This document shows, in pieces, positions 7,228 through 14,813 of a DNA stretch of 64,000 nt (position 1 is its first letter; the number at the start of each line of letters is the position of its first letter). Source of the DNA: Geomicrobium sediminis (lineage in GTDB: Bacteria; Bacillota; Bacilli; Bacillales; Marinococcaceae); the NCBI RefSeq assembly GCF_016908595.1, contig NZ_JAFBEC010000002.1, positions 248,001 through 312,000 on the forward strand, in the 5' to 3' direction. The notes below the pieces were generated by a model. It saw nothing but the letters and a program-made list of their open reading frames with translations. It had not been told where the DNA came from and made no database searches. The position numbers were made by a program, and so were the translations under genes.

Positions 7228-8949
7228 TTAGTTTTCTTTTTGAGACAATAAAGCTTCTTCTGCTTTTTTCTGCTCTTCTTCAACTAACACACGTCTTAAC
7301 ACTTTTCCAACCAGTGTTTTTGGTAGTTCTTTACGGAACTCATAAATACGTGGGATTTTATAGGCAGCAAGTCTTTCTCGACAAAATGACTCTAATGCTT
7401 CTTCAGTTACTTCTTTTCCAGTTTTTGTGACAACAAACGCTTTGACCGTCTCTCCTCGGTATTCATCTGGAACACCAACAACAGCACATTCTAGGATCGC
7501 GTCGTGCTCATACAACACTTCTTCTACTTCGCGAGGATAGATGTTAAATCCACCTGCGATAATCATATCTTTCTTACGGTCAACAATATAAAAATAGCCA
7601 TCTTTATCTTGGTATCCCATATCACCGCTTTTAAACCAATCTTCATGGAAAACGGCTTTTGTCGCTTCTTCGCGCTTCCAATACCCTTGCATAACTTGTG
7701 GACCTCGGATGATAATTTCTCCGACTTGATCTGTTTCTAGAAATTCACCAGTCTCACTATCTAAAATTGCAAGTTCAGTATCTGGCCAAGGTAAACCGAT
7801 GCTTCCATTTCTGCGATTTTCCCAAATTGGATTTGAGGCTGCAACTGGAGCCGTCTCCGTTAGACCGTACCCTTCGATTAAGCGCCCTTTTGTTTTCTCT
7901 TCAAATTTCTTTTGAATTTCTTTAGGTAAAGGTGCTGCACCACTTAGACAGACTTTGATCGATGAAAGATCATGTTTATCGATATCAGGGTGATTAACGA
8001 GCGCTGTGTACATCGTTGGTGCCCCTGGGAAAAGCGTTACTTTGTGCTTTTCGATTGTTTGTAATACTTGCTTCGGGTCGAATTTTGGCAAAATAACGAG
8101 CGTATAGCCATTCATTACAGCAAGGTTCAATGCGACCGTCATTCCATACACGTGGAAAAAGGGTAGCACAGCTAACACTTTCTCATGTGGGTTAGGATCA
8201 TCAGAACGATACGTCCATTTCGTACATTGCTCGGTATTAACGACAAGATTGTAATGGGTTAACATAACGCCTTTAGGTGTGCCAGTTGTTCCACCTGTGT
8301 ATTGAATTAACGCCAAATCTTCTCGTGGTGAGATGTCGACTTTCTTGTACTTATTCGTTGTTGCTTCAAGCGCTTGTTTCAAATTATGTGTTTGTTCGTC
8401 ATAGTCAACTTCAATCTTCATCCCGAGGTTTTTCTTTTGAATAAATGGATAAATTAGATTCTTCGGAAACGGCAGATAATCTTTGATGAATGTGACAAAC
8501 ACATGCTCAAGTTGCGTGTTGTTTCTTACTTTTTGAACACGAGGAAATACCATGTCTAAGCAAACAAGTACTTTCGCACCAGAGTCAACCATCTGATGTT
8601 CAATTTCTCGCTCCACATACAGTGGATTTGTTTGAACAACTACAGCGCCCGCAAGCATCGCACCATAATAACAAATCACCGACTGCGGTGTGTTCGCGAG
8701 CATGATCGCCACTCGGTCGCCCTTTACTACTCCTTTGGATTGCAGTGCGTTTGCAAACCGTCTGGCCTGATCATAAACCTCTTTATAGGTAACATTCGTC
8801 CCCATAAATTGAACGGCCTTTTCATCTGGATTCCTCTCTGCTACTTCACCTAAATAATCGGATAAAGCCTTCTCTGAATAGCGATAACTTTGTGCAACAT
8901 CCTTAGGATAATACTGAAACCAGTTGTGCGCAGTTTGTTCTTGTGTCAT
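7228..8949 (-). CDS. lcfA: Long-chain fatty-acid CoA ligase
   Basis: 573 residues. Activates fatty acids to acyl-CoA with ATP, feeding beta-oxidation. The adenylate-forming motifs are present: YTGGTTGTPKGVMLTH near 215-230, EGYGLTE near 355, and the A8-type GD hinge KSGDMGYQDKDGYFYIVDRKKD split across 440-462, with a catalytic Lys near the end (KTLVGKVLRR). The start is placed at the ATG at 8949, which has AAGGAGG 7 nt upstream, instead of an ATG 24 nt earlier without a ribosome site. It sits next to fadR but has its own control region with a cre site. Confidence 0.95.
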   Translation of the reverse strand: MTQEQTAHNWFQYYPKDVAQSYRYSEKALSDYLGEVAERNPDEKAVQFMGTNVTYKEVYDQARRFANALQSKGVVKGDRVAIMLANTPQSVICYYGAMLAGAVVVQTNPLYVEREIEHQMVDSGAKVLVCLDMVFPRVQKVRNNTQLEHVFVTFIKDYLPFPKNLIYPFIQKKNLGMKIEVDYDEQTHNLKQALEATTNKYKKVDISPREDLALIQYTGGTTGTPKGVMLTHYNLVVNTEQCTKWTYRSDDPNPHEKVLAVLPFFHVYGMTVALNLAVMNGYTLVILPKFDPKQVLQTIEKHKVTLFPGAPTMYTALVNHPDIDKHDLSSIKVCLSGAAPLPKEIQKKFEEKTKGRLIEGYGLTETAPVAASNPIWENRRNGSIGLPWPDTELAILDSETGEFLETDQVGEIIIRGPQVMQGYWKREEATKAVFHEDWFKSGDMGYQDKDGYFYIVDRKKDMIIAGGFNIYPREVEEVLYEHDAILECAVVGVPDEYRGETVKAFVVTKTGKEVTEEALESFCRERLAAYKIPRIYEFRKELPKTLVGKVLRRVLVEEEQKKAEEALLSQKEN

Positions 8950-8997
8950 CGTTGGCCTCCTTGAAATAGTCATACATATAGTCTACATTTTTTCATC

Positions 8998-9011
8998 TGA
9001 AAACGCTATCA
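8998..9011 (+). promoter_or_regulatory. CcpA cre site upstream of lcfA
   Basis: TGAAAACGCTATCA agrees fully with the cre consensus TGWAANCGNTNWCA. It lies about 50 nt before the lcfA start, where carbon catabolite repression by CcpA-HPr would act. A clear -35/-10 pair for lcfA was not identified. Confidence 0.7.
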
Positions 9012-9148
9012 TTATTAAGTGTATTATGAATATTTCATGTATAGCATGTCCTATTCCTAACTGATTTTTTACATGTAGATCAAGCCTTATTTACGGATTA
9101 TCTATGACGAATGACATCAATCAAAAGGCTCGATTCCTAATATAGAAA

Positions 9149-9178
9149 ACCCACTCGAACGTCACCATTCGAGTGGGT
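9149..9178 (-). terminator. Terminator after the yshE small-ORF unit
   Basis: A perfect 11-bp stem (ACCCACTCGAA, 9149-9159, with 9168-9178) followed by TTTTC on the minus strand. It closes the polX-mutS2-yshE unit. Confidence 0.88.
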
Positions 9179-9189
9179 AAACATCTTTA

Positions 9190-9273
9190 TTACGTCGCTA
9201 CAATTAAATATATAAACCCTGCCAACATAAAGCCGACACAGCAAACAACGAGGATCTTCCAAAGTTTCTCCAT
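9190..9273 (-). CDS. Small hydrophobic membrane peptide (27 aa)
   Basis: An open frame of 27 codons, MEKLWKILVV followed by a hydrophobic stretch ending in GFIYLIVAT, predicts a single membrane helix with a short positive N-terminus. It has its own ribosome site (AGGGGG, 4 nt before ATG), starts 8 nt after the yshE stop and ends 12 nt before the operon terminator, which supports it being translated. I do not recognise a family. It could be chance, as short hydrophobic frames arise easily, but the ribosome site and tight fit argue for a real gene. Confidence 0.55.
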   Translation of the reverse strand: MEKLWKILVVCCVGFMLAGFIYLIVAT

Positions 9274-9281
9274 ACTTCCCC

Positions 9282-9695
9282 CTATGAGTTCGTAATTCCT
9301 GCACCGATTACATAGGACAACCCGAATGAAAGAATCAACGATAATAAACCTACAGCGCGATTGTCTGAAGCGATCTGTTCATCGACTTTTAGAAACGGCG
9401 TTAAAAATTCAAAGATTAAATAGCCGGCAACGAGTAAAACAAATCCAAAGCTTCCCCACATGAGCATTTGCAAGAGCGTATCGTTATTTTCGATTGAAAA
9501 CCGAAAAATATTCGTGACACCTAGAATTTTCCCACCTGTTGCCATCGCAACAGCTAAATTCCCTGATCGAATCGATTCCCAATTTTTATATGGGGTAATC
9601 CATTCAAAAACGACCATAAATACAATCAAAGCGAGTATTGTGACGCTGTATTGAGCAATAATCATTACCCACGTCATTTCCATCCATGCTGCCAT
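9282..9695 (-). CDS. yshE: DUF350 membrane protein YshE
   Basis: 137 residues with four predicted membrane helices, a DUF350/YjfL-type integral membrane protein of unknown function. It matches the B. subtilis gene between mutSB and lcfA in position and type. Two nearby ATGs exist; the second (9695) lies 9 nt after AAAGG and is preferred, the first (9701) would be too close. It follows mutS2 by 15 nt and is probably co-transcribed with it. Confidence 0.85.
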   Translation of the reverse strand: MAAWMEMTWVMIIAQYSVTILALIVFMVVFEWITPYKNWESIRSGNLAVAMATGGKILGVTNIFRFSIENNDTLLQMLMWGSFGFVLLVAGYLIFEFLTPFLKVDEQIASDNRAVGLLSLILSFGLSYVIGAGITNS

Positions 9696-9710
9696 GAACA
9701 TGACCCTTTC

Positions 9711-12062
9711 TTACTTTAGATCCGCAACGGTATTGCCGATTCCACCTTCGTTCATGCCTCCGTCACGTGTTGACTTAACACTTGGGTGTTTTGCAAGGTA
9801 TTGCTTAACCCCTTTTCGAAGTGCTCCTGTCCCTTTTCCATGAATAATATGGACTGTTGGATAACCTGCAAGCACCGCTTCATCCAAATACTTCTCTAAG
9901 CGAGACAAGGCGTTCTCATATCGCTCTCCCCGAAGATCGAGCTCTGGCTTCACGGTACTGCCACTCGTCTGAACGCGCGTTACTGGACGCAATTCTTTTT
10001 GTTTCGGTTGTTCGGTTTTTTGGAGGTCTTCGACCGTTACAGTCATTTTCATAATGCCGATTTGTACGAGGTACTCTTTATCAGAAACCTTTTCAAGTAT
10101 TTGTCCTTTTTGATTAAAGCGTTGAACAAACACTTCTTCACCGTCGATAAATGATGCCGCCTTTTGTGCTTTGCGTTTCACTTGCTTTTGTTTCTTCGTA
10201 AGCTTAGGAGCTGCATCTTCTAGACCTTTCTTCGCATCAATCAGTTCATGCTCTTTAATCGTAGAACCTTGCTTTTGAAGTTCGCGTAGATGGCCAATAA
10301 TCTCCTCTGCTTGGAGTTTAGCAAGTTCAACTTCTTCCGCTGCTTTTTCTTCCGCTTCTTTTAAGATGCGTTCTTTTTTGCGTTCAAGATCGTTGAATGC
10401 TTCTTCAAGCTCTTCATGGAGTTTCTCAGCAGATTGTCTTAATTCGTCAGCTTCTTCTTTCGCTACTTGAGCGACTTGTTGCTGGTCTTCGAGTGACGTA
10501 ATCATCTGTTCAGCTTGCTTCGTATCCGCAGTTAGTTCCTTTTCTGCTGCCTCAATTAAGAAATCATCTAGACCTAATCGACGGGAAATGGCAAAGGCGT
10601 TACTTCGACCAGGAATACCAATCAACAAACGGTACGTCGGGCTAAGTGATGCCACGTCGAACTCCACGCTTGCATTCATAACTCCTGTACGGTTATACGC
10701 ATAACCTTTAAGCTCTGTATAGTGGGTTGTCGCCACAGTACGCGCCCCTCTTGCATGCACTTCATCTAAAATCGAAACTGCAAGCGCTGCACCTTCTTGT
10801 GGGTCCGTACCGGCACCAAGCTCATCAAAGAGAACGAGACTACGATGGTCAACACTCTTTAATATGGACACGATATTCGTCATATGCGACGAAAACGTAC
10901 TTAAACTTTGTTCAATCGACTGTTCATCACCGATATCTGCATGAATCGAATCAAAGACGGTCGCCTCCGCACCTTCATCCGTTGGTAGAAACAACCCTGA
11001 TTGTGCCATTAATGTGAGTAAGCCCGTCGTCTTTAATGCAACCGTCTTTCCACCTGTATTCGGTCCAGTAATCACGAGTGACGTGTACTCTCGACCGAGC
11101 GTTAAATCAGTTGGAACGACCGTTTCTTGATCGAGTAATGGGTGTCTTGCTTTTGGATAGTGCAAGTAATACTCTTCATTAATCTTCGGTTTAATCGCCG
11201 CAATGCTTTTGGCGTACTTAGCTTTCGCGAATGTGAAATCAATCGTCGCTAACTGCTCAACGTTAATGAGTAAAACAGCTGACTCTGCGCCGACTTCAAG
11301 TGACAGTTCACGCAAAATCTTCTCAATCTCATTACGTTCTTTTAAGCGTGCTTCACGAAGCTGATTGTTCGCGTTTACGACCGATTGAGGCTCTACGAAC
11401 ACGGTTTGTCCAGATGCAGATTGATCGTGCACGATCCCGCCGTAACTATGGCGATACGCAGCTTTAACCGGTATCACGTAACGATCGTTTCTTACCGTTA
11501 CGACTCGATCAGATAGCTTCGTGTCTGCGTCACTAGAACGGATAATTTGTTCCAGTCTAGAACGCACGGTTGATTCAAAGGTACGAATTTGTTGTCTTGC
11601 TGCACGTAGTTCAGCGCTAGCACTATCTAATACGTATCCTTCTTCGCTGATCGCTTTTCTGATCGTATTGTACAACTCTTTTAATGGCAGAATCTGCTCA
11701 ATCATCCCATTCAAGTTCGGTAATTGAATGTCTTCTTCATCTTCAAACAATCGTTCCATGAACAGGGTTAATTGATTGCCTACACGAATTGTATCTGCCG
11801 TTTCATTAATCGCTTTTGCATCGAGCACACTTCCGAGTGATGCTCGTTTTACTTCAAAGCGAATGTCATGCAGTCCACCGAGTGGCACATGACCGCGAAG
11901 GCGCAACACTTCTGTCGCTTCATACGTTTCATCGAGAAGTCGTTTTACTTCGTTTGCGTCTTTCTCTGGTGTTAATTGCTCAACTCGTTCTCGCCCGAGT
12001 GCTGAACTTACGTGCGTGAAGAGCTGTTCTTTCATTTTCTTATATTCTAATGTGTGTAACAT
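9711..12062 (-). CDS. mutSB: MutS2 endonuclease / ribosome-rescue ATPase
   Basis: 783 residues. MutS-family ATPase without the mismatch-binding domain. The ATPase core has Walker A GPNTGGKT near 332-339, DELGAGTDPQEG (Walker B) and ATTHYTELK. A long charged coiled coil follows (about 515-620), then a C-terminal Smr nuclease domain (LDLRGERYENAL and HGKGTGALRKGV near 710-765). Family work links it to suppression of homologous recombination and, in B. subtilis, splitting of collided ribosomes. It lies 27 nt downstream of polX. The start codon lacks a strong ribosome site at ideal spacing. Confidence 0.96.
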   Translation of the reverse strand: MLHTLEYKKMKEQLFTHVSSALGRERVEQLTPEKDANEVKRLLDETYEATEVLRLRGHVPLGGLHDIRFEVKRASLGSVLDAKAINETADTIRVGNQLTLFMERLFEDEEDIQLPNLNGMIEQILPLKELYNTIRKAISEEGYVLDSASAELRAARQQIRTFESTVRSRLEQIIRSSDADTKLSDRVVTVRNDRYVIPVKAAYRHSYGGIVHDQSASGQTVFVEPQSVVNANNQLREARLKERNEIEKILRELSLEVGAESAVLLINVEQLATIDFTFAKAKYAKSIAAIKPKINEEYYLHYPKARHPLLDQETVVPTDLTLGREYTSLVITGPNTGGKTVALKTTGLLTLMAQSGLFLPTDEGAEATVFDSIHADIGDEQSIEQSLSTFSSHMTNIVSILKSVDHRSLVLFDELGAGTDPQEGAALAVSILDEVHARGARTVATTHYTELKGYAYNRTGVMNASVEFDVASLSPTYRLLIGIPGRSNAFAISRRLGLDDFLIEAAEKELTADTKQAEQMITSLEDQQQVAQVAKEEADELRQSAEKLHEELEEAFNDLERKKERILKEAEEKAAEEVELAKLQAEEIIGHLRELQKQGSTIKEHELIDAKKGLEDAAPKLTKKQKQVKRKAQKAASFIDGEEVFVQRFNQKGQILEKVSDKEYLVQIGIMKMTVTVEDLQKTEQPKQKELRPVTRVQTSGSTVKPELDLRGERYENALSRLEKYLDEAVLAGYPTVHIIHGKGTGALRKGVKQYLAKHPSVKSTRDGGMNEGGIGNTVADLK

Positions 12063-12089
12063 CGTCTTTTGAATGACCGTTCACCTCAT

Positions 12090-13814
12090 CTATTGAAAGC
12101 GTCGCCGCTTTTCTCCGATGTATTGTTTAAATTGTTCAAGTGAATACGTGTTAATCACATCTTCTCGTGTGAGAAATGCTTTTTTACACGTTGAAACACC
12201 AACGCTCATATGGTTGAGCATTTCTTTTCGGTGGGCGTCGGTATTGACCGCAACCCGCACCCCTTTGTCACGTGCTTTTCGTAAAGAATCCGCGGTTAAA
12301 TCCAACCGATTAGGGTTCGCATTTAGCTCAAGTGCCGTGTTTGTTTCGCTCGCACGTTCAATAAGCCAATCCACATCGACATCGTACCCTGGACGTTGAC
12401 CGATAATTCGTCCCGTTGGATGGGCAATTAAATGGACATACGGATTCTTCAATGCGCTGTCTAATCGCTCATGTAACGTTTCTTGGGATTGCTGGAACGA
12501 TGAATGGATACTCGCAATGACGAAATCGAGTTGAGACAAGATCTCGTCATCGAAATCGAGCGTTCCATCTGGTTTAATATCCATTTCTGTACCTGCGAAA
12601 ATGTGAATGCCCTCTACTTCTTCGTTGACCGCTTTTATTTCTTCGATTTGTCGTAGTAGACGTTCCTCTGTTAAGCCGTTCGCAACTTGTAAATACTTCG
12701 AGTGATCGGTAATAACAATGTAGCTATACCCTTGATCTCGAGCTGCTAAAGCCATCTCTTTAATTGAATTTGCACCATCGCTCCAGACCGTATGCATGTG
12801 TAGGTCACTTACAATATCACGTTTTTCAATGAGCGGGCGATCTTCCTTAAACCAATCTAATTCAATCGTTCCTTCTCGAGCTTCTGGAGGAATGTAATGA
12901 AGATCAAAGTGGTGAAAAAATTGTTCTTCCGTCTCGAATTGATGCAGCTTTTCTTCATTTAGGTCTTCTACACCGTACTCGTTGATCTTTTGCCCTAGAT
13001 CTTTCGCACGTTTTCGCATGAGTAAGTGATGATCTTTAGAACCTGTAAAATGGTGTAGCGCTGTTGCGAACTCTTCATCATTAACGAGTCTAAAATCAAC
13101 ATTTACACGATACTCTTTTTCAAGCGTTAACGATACTTTCGTATCCCCATCTGCAATGACTTCATACGTGTCACGAAGTGACTTTAATTGCTCACGTACA
13201 TCATCCGGTTGAGTCGTGCTAATTACATAATCAGCATCACGAATCGTTTCTTTTACTCTTCGTAAACTCCCTGCTCTTTCAAAGCGTGTAATGCCTGTAA
13301 ACGAACGAAGCTCTTCTTCCACCTGCTCTGCAACGTCTAGCATAAACGCGACTGGCAATCGGTCTGGCCGCTTTCCTACCTCTTCAAGTGCTGCGAGAAT
13401 CTTCTCTTCGCTTTTCTTACCAAAGCCTGCTAACGCTTGGACTTGTTCTTGCTCACAAGCTTGTTTAAGTGCATCTACATCGGTAATACCGAGTTCTTTG
13501 TAAAGCTTATTAATCTTTTTACCGCCAAGGCTAGGCAATTGCAAAAGTGAGGGGAGACCTGCTGGAACTCGCTCTTTTAAGTCATTTAAAACAGCAGTTT
13601 CACCGGTTTCTTTCAGCTCAGTAATGACACCCGCTGTTCCTTTGCCGATCCCCGTCAAATCCTCTGGCTTTTCAATTTCTTCTAGTGTGCGCTCTTCACG
13701 CTCTAACACTTGGGCAGCTTTTCGATATGCAGATGTTTTAAATGGATTCTCACCTGCGATTTCCATATAAACGGCAATCGTCTCTAATGTCTTAATGACC
13801 GCTTTCTTGTCCAT
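12090..13814 (-). CDS. polX: Family X DNA polymerase with PHP domain
   Basis: 574 residues. Repair polymerase acting on gapped DNA, with 3'-5' exonuclease in the PHP part. Domains: 8-kDa and helix-hairpin-helix region (1-150, LTGIGKGTAG and LPSLGGKKINKLYKELG), polymerase palm with catalytic DxD (RDADYVI near 195) and a third Asp in VNVDFRLV, then PHP from about 335 (DLHMHTVWSDG with HxH intact, later DHS and NTDAH). The length is standard for Bacillus PolX. The ribosome site AAGGAGTG precedes ATG. It lies 12 nt after yshB in a unit yshA-yshB-polX-mutS2. Confidence 0.96.
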   Translation of the reverse strand: MDKKAVIKTLETIAVYMEIAGENPFKTSAYRKAAQVLEREERTLEEIEKPEDLTGIGKGTAGVITELKETGETAVLNDLKERVPAGLPSLLQLPSLGGKKINKLYKELGITDVDALKQACEQEQVQALAGFGKKSEEKILAALEEVGKRPDRLPVAFMLDVAEQVEEELRSFTGITRFERAGSLRRVKETIRDADYVISTTQPDDVREQLKSLRDTYEVIADGDTKVSLTLEKEYRVNVDFRLVNDEEFATALHHFTGSKDHHLLMRKRAKDLGQKINEYGVEDLNEEKLHQFETEEQFFHHFDLHYIPPEAREGTIELDWFKEDRPLIEKRDIVSDLHMHTVWSDGANSIKEMALAARDQGYSYIVITDHSKYLQVANGLTEERLLRQIEEIKAVNEEVEGIHIFAGTEMDIKPDGTLDFDDEILSQLDFVIASIHSSFQQSQETLHERLDSALKNPYVHLIAHPTGRIIGQRPGYDVDVDWLIERASETNTALELNANPNRLDLTADSLRKARDKGVRVAVNTDAHRKEMLNHMSVGVSTCKKAFLTREDVINTYSLEQFKQYIGEKRRRFQ

Positions 13815-13825
13815 CTTGTCACTCC

Positions 13826-14368
13826 TTAACTCTGTTCAATCGGGGATATCCACAACGTTTTTAACCAATCCGATAAAAACGGGGTTTGTTCAATCATTAA
13901 TCTAGCAATCGATGAATTAGCGATTGCTTCTTGAATAGCGTCAACTGGGAGTAACGCAGCGACAATTAACAAAACGAATATTAATAGGTACGCTTCAATA
14001 AACCCGAGAACGGCACCGAGCAAACGATTAATGGAACGAAGGATTGGCAAATGGCTCACGAAATCTAGCATCGATGCAAGAATATGGAGTAGAATCCTTG
14101 TCGCAAAAAACAAGAGCGCAAACGAGATGCCATTATAATAGACCGCTTCAAAATTAAATGCTGAGATTAACATATTGTCAGGGTTGTCTAGAAATTGCGG
14201 ATAAGGCAACCAAAGTCGTAAGTATTCAGCAATATCTTGGTAAAACAAGTACGCAACGATGAGTGATCCGAAGAAACTTACAAGGTGAAACAATTGTAAG
14301 ATGAACCCTCGTCGTAACCCAATAAAAAAGTTCGTAATGAGTAGTAGTAATAATAGTAAACTTAACAT
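13826..14368 (-). CDS. yshB: CvpA-family membrane protein YshB
   Basis: 180 residues with about four membrane helices (2-18, 28-46, 80-98, 115-140) and a short soluble tail. It has the CvpA/DUF family look and matches yshB by position between zapA and polX. The molecular role is not established in Bacillus; related CvpA proteins affect envelope stress or colicin V production. It starts 3 nt after the zapA stop, which suggests coupled translation. Confidence 0.85.
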   Translation of the reverse strand: MLSLLLLLLLITNFFIGLRRGFILQLFHLVSFFGSLIVAYLFYQDIAEYLRLWLPYPQFLDNPDNMLISAFNFEAVYYNGISFALLFFATRILLHILASMLDFVSHLPILRSINRLLGAVLGFIEAYLLIFVLLIVAALLPVDAIQEAIANSSIARLMIEQTPFLSDWLKTLWISPIEQS

Positions 14369-14371
14369 CGA

Positions 14372-14614
14372 TTAATCCTCTTTTTTTGTTTGTAATTCCA
14401 GTTCTTTTTTTAGCTTCAAATAATCATCGGCGATGTTCACTGCCGCTAACACTGCAAGTCTTGACGTATCTATAAAAGGGTTGACCTTTTTCATTTCTTT
14501 CATCTTTTGATGTACGTGCTGTGAAACCTCTTGGACGTGCGTCTCTGACTCGTCACTAACAATCGTATACTGATGTCCATAAATCGTAACCGTTGTTCTT
14601 TTTTTCCCCGTCAC
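14372..14614 (-). CDS. zapA: Cell division protein ZapA
   Basis: 80 residues. ZapA binds and bundles FtsZ at the Z ring. The N-terminal domain (KKRTTVTIYGHQYTIVSDES) and the helix with IDTSRLAVLAAVNIADDYLKL are typical, and the C-terminus is a charged coiled coil. In B. subtilis rnhC lies between pheT and zapA; it is absent here. GAGGAGG precedes the start. Confidence 0.92.
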   Translation of the reverse strand: MTGKKRTTVTIYGHQYTIVSDESETHVQEVSQHVHQKMKEMKKVNPFIDTSRLAVLAAVNIADDYLKLKKELELQTKKED

Positions 14615-14767
14615 TTTTTACGCCTCCTCCAAACACCACACCGTGATGTCTTGTGAATCCGAAACTTGTCAGTCCTATGCTTCATCATACCAAAATCAGA
14701 CAGAGAAGAAAATGTCATCTCCTTAATGTTTACGATGTTCGAGTCCTTTCGGTTACACATAACAAAA

Positions 14768-14800
14768 AGCAATCGCCACCGTTCGACGGCAACGATTGCT
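14768..14800 (-). terminator. Terminator of the pheST operon
   Basis: Stem AGCAATCG (14768-14775) with CGATTGCT (14793-14800), extended by an inner CCG/CGG pair, followed by TTTTTGTT on the minus strand, 14 nt after the pheT stop. Confidence 0.85.
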
Positions 14801-14813
14801 CCCTAACTTATGA

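Noticed and set aside
9026-9038. Dyad ATGAATATTTCAT upstream of lcfA, first read as a FadR box
   Set aside because: The arms are short and separated by 3 nt instead of the FadR spacing; it does not fit TGAATGAMTANTCATTCA.
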